A stretch of DNA of 38,902 nt, taken from contig JBNKLQ010000016.1 of the NCBI GenBank assembly GCA_050292445.1, positions 1 through 38,902 on the forward strand, in the 5' to 3' direction. The stretch comes from Leptofilum sp050292445 (GTDB lineage Bacteria > Chloroflexota > Anaerolineae > Promineifilales > Promineifilaceae). Positions within the stretch are counted from its first letter, which is position 1. Each line of letters begins with the position of its first letter. Of the stretch, positions 16,329 to 24,196 are shown piece after piece. A program made the position numbers and the translations under genes. The notes beneath the pieces are model-generated. The model worked only from the letters and a program-made list of their open reading frames with translations. It was not told the origin of the DNA and searched no databases.

Positions 16329-18596
16329 ATGTTACAAACTTCAACCTGGAAGGACCGTCTGCAAACCCAGATGGCTGACGATTTGGCGCATGAGATTGAC
16401 GTCTTTGAGGGCCAGATGGCGCTGCGCAAACAGGGCAAGCTAGATGAAAAAGTGTTTGCTGAAACGCGCCTGCGTCGGGGCGTTTACGGCCAGCGCTACG
16501 ACAACGGCCAGCGGCATGATGGCTTTCAAACCCAAACCCTCGACTATCCATTGAGCGACATCGTCAAGGGGCCAGATACTTTGTGGGATGCCCCTGGGAT
16601 GATGCGCATCAAAATTCCCTTTGGCGGCCTGACGGCCGTTCAATTGGACGTAATGGCCCAGCTGGCCGAAGAATACGCCGACGATATTCTGCACGTTACC
16701 ACGCGCCAGGACATTCAACTGCACTTTGTCCACATCGAAGACACGCCCGACTTGATGCGCCGTTTGGCGGCTGTGGGCATCACCACGTTGGAAGCATGTG
16801 GTAATTCAGTGCGAAATGTTACCGCCTGCCCTTTGGCCGGTGTCTGCCACACCGAAACCTTTGATGTGACGCCCTATTCCAAAGCGTTGGCCACCTACTT
16901 GCTGGGCCACGATGATGTGCAGGATTTCGGCCGTAAGGTGAAAATCGCGTTTTCCGGCTGTGAGCATGAAGCGTGTGGCCTGGTAAAAATGCACGATCTG
17001 GGCTTTTTGGCCCGCGTCAAAGAACAGGACGGCAAGCTTAAGCACGGCTTTGATATTTACGTAGGCGGTGGATTGGGTACCGTGCCGCATCAGGCCAAGC
17101 TGCTGGCTGAATTTGTGCCAGAAGAGGAAATTTTCCCCATTTCCCAGGCGGTGGCCCGCGTGTTTGCCCGACATGGCGAAAAACGGAACCGCAACCGGGC
17201 GCGGCTAAAATTCCTGGTATCTCAGGTGGGTATTGAGGAGTTCCGGCGGTTGGTGGCAGAGGAGCGCGAGACTTTGCCTCACGACCCGCGCTGGACGGCG
17301 TACCTGGATGAGTTGCCCAATTACAGCGATACACCAGCCAGACCGCCCATTCGCCTGGAAGATTTTAGCGCGTCTGAAGAATACAAAAATTGGCAGCGCA
17401 CCAATGTTTACTGGCAGCGGCAGCCGGGTTACGCTACGGTTACGGTGAACCTGCCGCTGGGCGATTTGTCCAGCGAACAAGCGTTTCAGCTGGCGGATAT
17501 TGCCCGGAAATATGTGGGTGACAACCTGCGCACGACGGTGGAGCAAAACATGGTGCTGCGCTGGGTAGCTGAGGCTGATTTGCCCGCGCTGTTTGAGGAG
17601 TTAACGGCCGTTCACCTAGCCACACCCGGTGCAGGAACCATCATAGACATTACCAGCTGCCCCGGCACCGATACCTGCAAGCTAGGTATCGCCTCTTCGC
17701 GTGGCCTGGCCGGTGAGCTGCGCACCCGACTGGCGGCGCAAAATGCCACCTTACCCCAGGCGGTAAAAGATTTGCGTATCAAAATTAGCGGCTGCTTTAA
17801 CTCCTGCAGCCAGCACCATGTGGCCGACATTGGCTTTTTTGGCAACAGTCGCCGCCGCAACAACCGCACCGTGCCCCATTTCCAGGTGGTGCTGGGCGGC
17901 AAGTGGCAGGAAAACGGTGGCGCGTATGGCCTGGCGGTGGGGGCGGTACCTTCTAAAAAGGTGCCGGAAGTATTGGATGCCATCACCAACCGTTACGTAG
18001 AGGAGCGGGAGCGGGATGAAAAGTTCCAGGATTGGATCGGCCGTTTAGGCAAAAAAGAAGTGCGCAAAATGCTCACCACTTTCACGGATGTTCCGCTGTA
18101 TGAAGCGGACAAAACGTTCTACTCTGATTGGGGCGATCCGCGCGAGTTTGGCATTGGCGACATGGGTGTGGGTGAATGCGCCGGTGAAGTTGTTACCTTA
18201 TTCTCATTTGAGATTGCCAAGGCGGAGGGCGTGCTGTTTGATGCGCTGCTGGCGTTGGACGACGCCGATTACGCGCTGGCCGATGAGCGCGCCTACCAGG
18301 CGATGATTTTGGCAGCGCGGGCACTGGTGCGGAACCAATATTTGGACGTGGGCGATGATCCAGAAGATATCGTCAATGAGTTTCGCCAGCGGTTCTACGA
18401 CACGCAGCTTTTTTATGATCGTTACGCTAAAGGCAAGTTTGCTCGCTATCTGTTTGCTCGCCATGACAATCAAAATCCAAGCCTGGACGTCGATTCGGTG
18501 CGGCAACTGGTGGAAGAAGCGAATTTGTTCATCGAAGCGTGCCATGCTTGCGATGCGCGGTTGGCCGGGGCTTTGGCTGGCGGCGTTTCGCTTTAA
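16329..18596 (+). CDS. Siroheme-dependent sulfite reductase (nitrite/sulfite reductase hemoprotein) with C-terminal extension
   Basis: Reduces sulfite to sulfide with six electrons, using siroheme coupled to a 4Fe-4S cluster. The 755 residues contain the usual two-fold repeat of ferredoxin-like and siroheme domains. The cluster ligands are Cys444 and Cys450 (SCPGTDTC) and Cys489 and Cys493 (SGCFNSCSQHH). The first half retains a cluster-like set, Cys167-X5-Cys173 and Cys211-X4-Cys216, unusual for a half normally cluster-free. Residues from about 600 on form a helical extension of about 150 residues, not part of standard reductases. Nitrite reductase is the alternative, but the neighbours (CysH, siroheme genes) and the Cys leader favour sulfite. 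AAGGAG lies 6 bases before the ATG. Confidence 0.9.
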   Translation: MLQTSTWKDRLQTQMADDLAHEIDVFEGQMALRKQGKLDEKVFAETRLRRGVYGQRYDNGQRHDGFQTQTLDYPLSDIVKGPDTLWDAPGMMRIKIPFGGLTAVQLDVMAQLAEEYADDILHVTTRQDIQLHFVHIEDTPDLMRRLAAVGITTLEACGNSVRNVTACPLAGVCHTETFDVTPYSKALATYLLGHDDVQDFGRKVKIAFSGCEHEACGLVKMHDLGFLARVKEQDGKLKHGFDIYVGGGLGTVPHQAKLLAEFVPEEEIFPISQAVARVFARHGEKRNRNRARLKFLVSQVGIEEFRRLVAEERETLPHDPRWTAYLDELPNYSDTPARPPIRLEDFSASEEYKNWQRTNVYWQRQPGYATVTVNLPLGDLSSEQAFQLADIARKYVGDNLRTTVEQNMVLRWVAEADLPALFEELTAVHLATPGAGTIIDITSCPGTDTCKLGIASSRGLAGELRTRLAAQNATLPQAVKDLRIKISGCFNSCSQHHVADIGFFGNSRRRNNRTVPHFQVVLGGKWQENGGAYGLAVGAVPSKKVPEVLDAITNRYVEERERDEKFQDWIGRLGKKEVRKMLTTFTDVPLYEADKTFYSDWGDPREFGIGDMGVGECAGEVVTLFSFEIAKAEGVLFDALLALDDADYALADERAYQAMILAARALVRNQYLDVGDDPEDIVNEFRQRFYDTQLFYDRYAKGKFARYLFARHDNQNPSLDVDSVRQLVEEANLFIEACHACDARLAGALAGGVSL

Positions 18597-18610
18597 TTAC
18601 TGCATTACTT

Positions 18611-18723
18611 GTCATTCTGAATGAAGCGCAGCGAAATGAAGAATCCCACCGGACACAATCTGGTAAAAGCCTGGGCTGCAATAGGTGAAGTCTATAGGGA
18701 TTCTTCGCTGCGCTCAGAATGAC
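18611..18723. repeat. Dispersed inverted-repeat element, GTCATTCTGA ends
   Basis: The element starts with GTCATTCTGA and ends with TCAGAATGAC. The arms extend inward as a Cys-free, non-coding GAAGCGCAGCGAA...GAAGAATCCC on the left and GGGATTCTTCGCTGCGC on the right, with a 10-base insertion in the left arm. I recognise similar elements as common intergenic repeats in bacterial genomes. It fills the gap between the sulfite reductase gene and the next gene and could act as a processing or attenuation hairpin inside the operon. Confidence 0.8.
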
Positions 18724-18740
18724 AACTAACAGGAGAAATA

Positions 18741-19307
18741 ATGATGTTACCAGAAAGAATTAGCGTGAAGTTTTTTGTTGAAGATGGAGAAGCGGTGGAG
18801 CCGTCGGTGTTGATCCCCTTGTTTCATCAGTGGATTCGGGAGCGGCACCTGCCGGGACTGCCCATTGACGTGGCCGACTATAAGCACGTGCCGGATGGTC
18901 CCGGCGTGCTGCTGATGGGGCACGAGGCGGATTATGCCTGGGACGGCCGTTTCAACCGCATCGGCCTCCTTTACAAACACAAACGAGAATGGCCCGGTGA
19001 ATCATTTCAAGAACGCTTGAACCATGTGCTGGACCGGGCCAGACAGGCTCTGGCGCTATTTCCAGAGGCACCTGACCTGCCAAGGATTACATTTCACACT
19101 GATGAGCTGGAAATTTCTTTTCCAGATCGGCTGAATGTGCCCAATACCCCGGAAACGTTGGCTGAATTGCGCGAGGTGCTTACGGCCGTTTTCCAAACAG
19201 TCTACCCTGATCGAGACATCGTGCTGACCCATGTCCACACCGATGCGAGACGGCCGTTTACCCTCAACGTCAGCCTGGTACCAATTCACCAGCTGGTGGA
19301 GGCGTAA
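18741..19307 (+). CDS. Conserved protein of unknown function in the sulfur operon
   Basis: A 188-residue soluble protein of a conserved but uncharacterised family; I recognise the IDVADYKHVPDGPGVLLMGH core, followed by a G-L-L-Y-x-x-K-R motif, but no function is known to me. The N-terminal half (about 1-85) looks like one alpha/beta domain and the C-terminal half has an F-x-T-D-E-L-x-I-x-F-x-D-R-L motif. No cysteine is present, so it is unlikely to bind metal or sulfur through thiols. AGGAG lies 5 bases before the first of two consecutive ATG codons. It is three bases from the methyltransferase gene, so it is certainly in the operon. An accessory role in siroheme delivery or sulfite reduction is a guess. 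Confidence 0.8.
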   Translation: MMLPERISVKFFVEDGEAVEPSVLIPLFHQWIRERHLPGLPIDVADYKHVPDGPGVLLMGHEADYAWDGRFNRIGLLYKHKREWPGESFQERLNHVLDRARQALALFPEAPDLPRITFHTDELEISFPDRLNVPNTPETLAELREVLTAVFQTVYPDRDIVLTHVHTDARRPFTLNVSLVPIHQLVEA

Positions 19308-19310
19308 CCG

Positions 19311-20087
19311 ATGGCCGCGACTGGTATTGTATATCTGGTAGGCGCTGGCCCCGGCGATCCCGATTTGATCACCGTGAAAGGGGCCAAATGTTTACAAATG
19401 GCTGAGGTGGTCGTTTATGACCGGCTGGCTAACCCGGTTTTGCTGGATTTGGTGCAGCCGTGGGCTGAGAAAATTTACGCGGGCAAGGAACCACAGCGCC
19501 ACCGTTTGAGCCAGGAAGAAATTAACAACTTGCTGATTGCCGAGGCGCAAAAAGGCAAAACCGTGGTGCGTCTGAAGGGCGGCGATCCATTTGTCTTTGG
19601 TCGCGGTGGTGAGGAATGCCTGGCGCTGGCCCGATCCAACGTGCCGTTTGAGGTAGTGCCGGGCATCAGCAGTGCCCTGGCCGTGCCCGCTGCCATCGGC
19701 ATCCCGGTGACGCAGCGCCAGGTGGCCCAAACATTCACTGTGGTGACTGGCCATACGGCAAACGATCCGTTTGGCACCGATTGGGCCGATCTGCCCCAGC
19801 ACGGCACGCTGGTCATTTTGATGGGCGTGAAGCATTTGCCCCAAATTGTGGCGCGATTGTTGGCAAACGGCCGTACCCCCACAACCCCTGCCGCCACTAT
19901 TCGCTCCGGCACGCTGCCTGAGCAGGAATTTGTGGTAGGCACCCTGGCCGACATCGCCGAAAAGGCCAAGCATTTGCCGCCGCCGGCTATCACCATTGTG
20001 GGCGACGTTGTGGCCGTACACGAACAGTTAGCAACAGCTGGCGCAAGGTTCTTCAGGCAAAATCAGGCAGAAGTAATTTATCAATGA
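19311..20087 (+). CDS. cobA: Uroporphyrinogen-III C-methyltransferase (SUMT)
   Basis: Transfers two methyl groups from S-adenosylmethionine to uroporphyrinogen III, giving precorrin-2, the first committed step to siroheme. The 258 residues cover the whole SUMT domain: YLVGAGPGDPDLITVKG at the N-terminus, the VVRLKGGDPFVFGRGGEE loop, VVPGISSA and the GIPVTQR turn. It is the stand-alone form, not the trifunctional CysG fusion; the dehydrogenase partner is encoded separately at 20986. The start lies three bases after the preceding stop, so translation is probably coupled. The product feeds the sulfite reductase made from the same transcript. Confidence 0.95.
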   Translation: MAATGIVYLVGAGPGDPDLITVKGAKCLQMAEVVVYDRLANPVLLDLVQPWAEKIYAGKEPQRHRLSQEEINNLLIAEAQKGKTVVRLKGGDPFVFGRGGEECLALARSNVPFEVVPGISSALAVPAAIGIPVTQRQVAQTFTVVTGHTANDPFGTDWADLPQHGTLVILMGVKHLPQIVARLLANGRTPTTPAATIRSGTLPEQEFVVGTLADIAEKAKHLPPPAITIVGDVVAVHEQLATAGARFFRQNQAEVIYQ

Positions 20088-20104
20088 CGCTACTGAAAGG
20101 ATGA

Positions 20105-20160
20105 ACCGCAGAGAACGCGGAGGGCACGAAGAATAAAAATTACTCAGCGTTTTCTGCGGT
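20105..20160. repeat. Dispersed hairpin repeat (ACCGCAGAGAACGC arms)
   Basis: ACCGCAGAGAACGC (20105-20118) pairs with GCGTTTTCTGCGGT (20147-20160) over 14 bases with one wobble. It belongs to the same family as 35856-35925, and a degenerate piece lies at about 8420-8475. It sits 44 bases before the cysH start. Confidence 0.8.
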
Positions 20161-20204
20161 GAAAAAATGAAGATCCGCAAATTAATAAGGATGTATGTTG
20201 AGCA

Positions 20205-20984
20205 ATGAATCATTTGAGTCTAGTTGAAAATAAACCACGCTCCAGCTGGTTTCCGGCCAATCTGGACCCACTAAATCGCCGGTTTGAAAAATTACCAACG
20301 GCTGATGTGCTGCGCTGGGGCTTAACCACCTTTGCCGACGATATTGTACTGTCCACCGGCTTTGGACCATCCGGTATTGTTTTGATGCACATGGTGTCGC
20401 AAATTCGGCTGCGGACGGCCGTTTTCTATCTGCAAACCAATCTCTTCTTCCCCGAAACATTAGCCCTGCGCGATGAGCTGAGCGAACGATTGGGGTTGCA
20501 GTTTACCGAAGTGCATTCCGGTCTTTCGCTGAATGAGCAAGCGCACCAGTTTGGGGCAGCGCTATGGCAGCGCAATCCCGATCTGTGCTGCCGCTTACGC
20601 AAAGTGGAGCCGCTGCGCCGCTATCTGGCCGACAAAAAAGCGTGGATCACCGGGATTCGCCGCGACCAGTCTCCCACGCGCCGCCAAACGCAAATTGTCT
20701 CCTGGGATAACGCCAATCATCTGGTGAAGCTCTGCCCGCTGGCTGGCTGGACGCAGGATGAGGTGTGGGAGTACATTCGTCAGCACGATTTGCCCACCAA
20801 TATCCTTCACGATGAAGGCTATCCTAGCATCGGCTGTATGCCTTGCACCCGCCCTGTTGCGGCGGGCGAGGATGAACGCGCAGGCCGCTGGGTTGGGTCG
20901 GAAAAGCTAGAATGCGGTATCCACATCCAGCCGGACGGCACGATTGTGCGGCTGAGCCAACTGGCGGTGAACGGGAGTCGGTAA
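20205..20984 (+). CDS. cysH: Adenylyl-sulfate (APS) reductase, CysH family with 4Fe-4S cluster
   Basis: Reduces APS to sulfite with thioredoxin as electron donor. The 259 residues show the PP-loop-type start STGFGPSGIVLMHM, then paired cysteines Cys128-Cys129 (DLCCRLRKVEPL) and Cys211-x-x-Cys214 (GCMPC), which bind a 4Fe-4S cluster. The catalytic Cys237 is in KLECGIH. The CC...CxxC pattern identifies the APS-using branch rather than the cluster-free PAPS reductases. ATP sulfurylase is not in the window and must be elsewhere. A dispersed hairpin repeat fills the gap upstream; the start has only a weak ribosome-binding site. The next gene follows after one base. Confidence 0.93.
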   Translation: MNHLSLVENKPRSSWFPANLDPLNRRFEKLPTADVLRWGLTTFADDIVLSTGFGPSGIVLMHMVSQIRLRTAVFYLQTNLFFPETLALRDELSERLGLQFTEVHSGLSLNEQAHQFGAALWQRNPDLCCRLRKVEPLRRYLADKKAWITGIRRDQSPTRRQTQIVSWDNANHLVKLCPLAGWTQDEVWEYIRQHDLPTNILHDEGYPSIGCMPCTRPVAAGEDERAGRWVGSEKLECGIHIQPDGTIVRLSQLAVNGSR

Positions 20985-20985
20985 T

Positions 20986-21654
20986 ATGAAACCATATCCT
21001 ATTTTTTTAATTGGTTTAGAAAATAGACATTGCATTGTGATTGGCGGGGGGCACGAGGCAGAAGGCAAGGTCAAAGGCTTGCTGGATTGTGACGCCACAG
21101 TGACGGTGATTCATCCAACATTAACGCCAACCTTGGCAGCGTGGGCCGATGCGGGGCAATTTACCTGGCTGCAACGGCCGTATCAACCAGGCGATCTGCA
21201 CGGCGCGTTTTTAATCATTGCCGAGCGAGCCGACCCCGACACCAACGCCCGCATCTGGGACGAGGCGGAAGCGGAAGGCGCGTTGGTCAACGTGATGGAT
21301 GACGTGGCCCACTGTAATTTTGTGGCCGGTTCGGTTGTGCGGCAGGGGCATCTTACGGTCTCCATTTCTACCAGCGGAGCGGCTCCGGCACTGTCGGTGC
21401 GCCTGCGCCAAAAAATGGAGCAGGAATTTGGCCCGGAGTATGCCACCTTTTTAGCCTGGATGCAGCAGCTTCGTCCTCCGATGAGCCAGCAGTATCCCGC
21501 CTTTGGCGAGCGCCGCGAGCGTTGGTATGAGATGGTTGATTCTGACATTTTGGAATTGATTCGAGACGGCCGTTTCGATTTAGCTCGCCAGCGGCTGGTG
21601 GAAATTAGCGGTATTGAGGTGTCTGATATGTTGTCGCCCGAAGCAGTGTCATAA
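20986..21654 (+). CDS. Precorrin-2 dehydrogenase / sirohydrochlorin ferrochelatase (siroheme synthase N-terminal type)
   Basis: Oxidises precorrin-2 with NAD+ to sirohydrochlorin and probably inserts iron to give siroheme, as in Met8p and the N-terminal part of CysG. The 222 residues show a Rossmann motif VIGGGHEAEGKVKGLL, where classical members have GGGxVAxRK, then NVMDDVAHCNFVAGSVVRQG and VSISTSGAAPALSVRLRQ. These are strong family signatures. The ATG is one base after the cysH stop. It ends the sulfur operon, with an inverted repeat following at 21665. Together with the SUMT gene it makes siroheme for the sulfite reductase. Confidence 0.92.
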   Translation: MKPYPIFLIGLENRHCIVIGGGHEAEGKVKGLLDCDATVTVIHPTLTPTLAAWADAGQFTWLQRPYQPGDLHGAFLIIAERADPDTNARIWDEAEAEGALVNVMDDVAHCNFVAGSVVRQGHLTVSISTSGAAPALSVRLRQKMEQEFGPEYATFLAWMQQLRPPMSQQYPAFGERRERWYEMVDSDILELIRDGRFDLARQRLVEISGIEVSDMLSPEAVS

Positions 21655-21664
21655 ATGACACCAA

Positions 21665-21716
21665 TTCCCGGAAACTGCGTGTAGATTTGTGCCTCTGATT
21701 GAAAGTTTCCGGGGAA
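21665..21716. repeat. Second copy of the TTCCCGGAAACT inverted repeat
   Basis: TTCCCGGAAACT (21665-21676) and AGTTTCCGGGGAA (21704-21716, one extra G) enclose 27 bases. It is the same family as 16256-16305. It lies between the convergent ends of the sulfur operon and dinB and may serve as a weak bidirectional stop or mRNA 3' end. Confidence 0.82.
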
Positions 21717-21718
21717 GT

Positions 21719-22789
21719 TCAGTCGGGGAAGTTGAAACCGAGCTGGCGAACCTGAGGGGCTTCGATTTTGCTCACGCCCACGCCCAGCAGGCGCATTTTT
21801 TGGCCGGGGGGCCAATGCTCCGCCCAAATCGCTTCGGCCACGGCATAAATCGTTTCGGCATCGTCGATGCCCACTTCCAGCGAGCGCTGCCGGGTAAAGG
21901 TAGTGAAGTCGGCCCAGCGAAACTTGACGGTGACGGTGTGGGCCACCAGCTGTCGCTTTTGCAGCGATTGGGCCACCTTGCCCGCCATTTTGTGCAGCTG
22001 GTTGCGCAATTTGTCCGGGTCGGCCACGTCCTGGTTAAAGGTCCACTCCTGGCTAATGCTTTTGGCCAATCCCCGATCTGGCTGCACGGAACGGCCGTCC
22101 ACCCCCTTAGCTCTCTGTTTAAGCGACACCGCCTGGTTGCCAAACGCCCCTTGCAGCAAGCCCAAATCGGCCAATGCCAACTGTTCGCAAGTGTGGATGT
22201 TGAGCTTGGCCAATTTTTCGGCCGTACGCGGGCCAATCCCCCAAATAACGCGGGTAGGCAGCGGGGCTAAAAAGGCAGCTTCTTCTCCCGGCGGCACCAC
22301 GGTGAACCCTTCCGGCTTATCGTGATCAGAGGCGACTTTGGCGACCAGCTTGCTGCTGGCCAGCCCCACGGAGCAGGGGAGATCGGTTTCGTTTTTAACG
22401 GCCGTTCGTATTTCCGCCGCCTTTTCCTCAGGATTGTTCCATTCGGACAAGTTAACATACGCTTCATCGACGCTCATCTGCTCCACGTTGCCGTACCGGT
22501 TCAGGATGATCATCACCTGTTTGGAACATTCACGAATGCGTGCCCAATTGGCTGGGGCGATTTTTAGCTTGGGGCAGAGGCGAACGGCCGTACTCATCGG
22601 CATGGCGGAACGGACGCCCATTTTGCGCGCCTCGTAACTGGCCGAAGCCACCACGCCACGCTGGTCCGGCTGGCCACCAATGGCCAACGGCCGGTCCGCA
22701 TCTTGGGGATGATCCAAAATATGCACATTGACATAAAATGCATCCATATCCAGATGCAAAATGGCACGGGACCACGGTTTGTCGCTCAT
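21719..22789 (-). CDS. dinB: DNA polymerase IV (Y family)
   Basis: Error-prone translesion polymerase, 356 residues. The palm carries the catalytic acidic residues in HLDMDAFYVNV and MSVDEAYVNLS. The PCSVGLASSKLVAKVASD segment, the helix-hairpin-helix WGIGPRTAEKLAKL and the little-finger domain (RLLGVGVSKIE) follow in order. The C-terminal QLGFNF resembles a sliding-clamp-binding motif. The start codon overlaps the stop of the lipoprotein gene in ATGA (22786-22789). That fixes the start, and an extended open frame further upstream is not used. No LexA box was found by eye, and any promoter would lie ahead of the lipoprotein or peptidase gene. Confidence 0.94.
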   Translation of the reverse strand: MSDKPWSRAILHLDMDAFYVNVHILDHPQDADRPLAIGGQPDQRGVVASASYEARKMGVRSAMPMSTAVRLCPKLKIAPANWARIRECSKQVMIILNRYGNVEQMSVDEAYVNLSEWNNPEEKAAEIRTAVKNETDLPCSVGLASSKLVAKVASDHDKPEGFTVVPPGEEAAFLAPLPTRVIWGIGPRTAEKLAKLNIHTCEQLALADLGLLQGAFGNQAVSLKQRAKGVDGRSVQPDRGLAKSISQEWTFNQDVADPDKLRNQLHKMAGKVAQSLQKRQLVAHTVTVKFRWADFTTFTRQRSLEVGIDDAETIYAVAEAIWAEHWPPGQKMRLLGVGVSKIEAPQVRQLGFNFPD

Positions 22790-24114
22790 GGTTGGTGCGC
22801 CTCCGGCTGGATGGGAGCCTGGGCTGGCAGCAGCGGGGCTGTGAAATAGGTTTGCAAACTGTAGCGCGTCACCGGGGCGATGAGGCGCTGGGCGCGATTG
22901 GCAATATCGGCAAAACCGCCGCCCAAAAACCAGATGGCGGCCCCTTTTACCTGCGGGTAAGCGGCGTACAGTTCCGCCGCCCAGGCGATGTCGGCCAGTG
23001 CCTGATCCGCCGGGGGCACTTCTTCGTACGTCCAGCCCCATTCGGTGATAAGCACCGTGGGACGGGGGATGCCGTATTGATCGGCAATCTGGAACAGTGT
23101 TTGGAAACGGCCGACTTTATACGGATATTCATGGCCAATGTCGTCGCGCAGGTAGCTGTATTCGTGTAGCGCAACGGCCAACTGGTTAGGATTATCGCCT
23201 GCCAGTCGCAAGAAGGCCAACATACTGGGTGTTTGCCAATCGGTGGGTTCTGGTTCGCCAGAGGCCCAGCCAAACGCGGCCCAGTGGAACCCTTCGTTTA
23301 GAGCCAATTCGGCCGTTTTCAGGGCAAACTGCCCCAGCCATTCCGCCTGATTTTTGTCCACTTCGTTGATTGTCTCCAGCCAGACCAGATTGGGGTCCAG
23401 CTCTGGTGGGAAGGCGTCGCGGTGCATTTGCCAATGTAGCTCGGCGGCCTGGTCGGGCGGCAGGCTGTAGTTGGGCACGTCCCAATCGTAGTCAGAGCCG
23501 CCCTGGGCCGATTTGCGATAGACCAGCACATGCGGCACGCCGCTCTGCCGCATCATTTCCTGGGCCAAAAAAATCGGTTGGGCATTGTCTACGCTTTTAA
23601 GGAAAAAGGGGATGCCTGCCGCATCCAGCGCCCGCATCCATTGTTCTAATCCAGCTGTGTTGCCGCTAATACCCACATGGAAGCCGATTTTTACGGGGGC
23701 AAAGGCGACGCCCTGGGCGGCCAGTTCATCGCGTACGGCCGTAAAATCAAGCGTAGGGTAAGGGGTGGGACTGGGAACGGCCGTTTGTGTTGGGGGTAGC
23801 GGTGTGACGGTGGCCAAATCAGGATTTTTCACCAGGGGCAAAAAAAGCTCGCTGGCTGTGTCATCCAAAGTGGGTGCTGGGCCGGGAGTGGGGCTTGGAA
23901 CAGACGTTTGTGTCATCACTGGGTATGCTTCGGGGCTGACCGGCGTGTTTGGCAAGGGATAGCCGTCATCTGGCGGGGGCACTTCTGTGACCTGGCTCAG
24001 CGCAGCCGGTGTGGTGGCTGATGCTGGTTCAGGCGTGGGTGTTGGGGCAGATTGGCAAGCGGCGAGTACGGCCGTTGCCAAAAGCAGCCAGCCTAATAGT
24101 TTGATCCTGACCAA
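22786..24114 (-). CDS. Lipoprotein with glycoside hydrolase-like TIM barrel
   Basis: A secreted lipoprotein of about 442 residues. The signal peptide ends in the lipobox L-A-A-C (Cys20 with the start used here) and is followed by a Pro/Thr/Ser-rich linker of about 115 residues. The C-terminal 300 residues look like a clan-A glycosidase barrel: an Asn-Glu pair in ETINEVDK suits the acid/base and Glu in LITEWGW suits the nucleophile. The substrate is unknown. The start is uncertain. The frame stays open through the dispersed repeat at 24111-24193 up to an ATG at 24204, but the signal peptide only makes sense from about the TTG at 24114, which has GGGAGG just upstream. Confidence 0.75.
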   Translation of the reverse strand: MVRIKLLGWLLLATAVLAACQSAPTPTPEPASATTPAALSQVTEVPPPDDGYPLPNTPVSPEAYPVMTQTSVPSPTPGPAPTLDDTASELFLPLVKNPDLATVTPLPPTQTAVPSPTPYPTLDFTAVRDELAAQGVAFAPVKIGFHVGISGNTAGLEQWMRALDAAGIPFFLKSVDNAQPIFLAQEMMRQSGVPHVLVYRKSAQGGSDYDWDVPNYSLPPDQAAELHWQMHRDAFPPELDPNLVWLETINEVDKNQAEWLGQFALKTAELALNEGFHWAAFGWASGEPEPTDWQTPSMLAFLRLAGDNPNQLAVALHEYSYLRDDIGHEYPYKVGRFQTLFQIADQYGIPRPTVLITEWGWTYEEVPPADQALADIAWAAELYAAYPQVKGAAIWFLGGGFADIANRAQRLIAPVTRYSLQTYFTAPLLPAQAPIQPEAHQP

Positions 24115-24193
24115 CCCCCTCCCTAACCCTCCCCCTGTGAGGGGGAAAGGACTGACTCCCTCTCCCTTTAAGGGAGAGGGTTGGGGTGAGGGT
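24111..24193. repeat. Dispersed CCCTCACCCCAACCCTC-type hairpin repeat
   Basis: Two adjacent GC-rich hairpins, CCCCCT-GTG-AGGGGG near 24131-24145 and CTCTCCCTTTAAGGGAGAG near 24160-24178, are embedded in A/C-rich direct repeats (CCAACCCCCTCCCTAACCC). I recognise the type as a common intergenic repeat in bacterial genomes. It separates the M24 peptidase gene from the lipoprotein gene and touches the likely start of the latter. Confidence 0.8.
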
Positions 24194-24196
24194 AAT

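Noticed and set aside
16141..16551. 136-codon minus-strand frame over the sulfur-operon leader
   Set aside because: It covers the attenuator and the start of sulfite reductase; its open character follows from the hairpins and not from a gene.
18611..18723. Inverted repeat considered as a miniature transposable element
   Set aside because: No target-site duplication or transposase-type end could be recognised by eye, so it is listed only as a dispersed repeat.
19392..20021. Minus-strand open frame of 209 codons inside the SUMT gene
   Set aside because: Shadow of a strongly conserved gene; His/Gln-rich with no recognisable domain.
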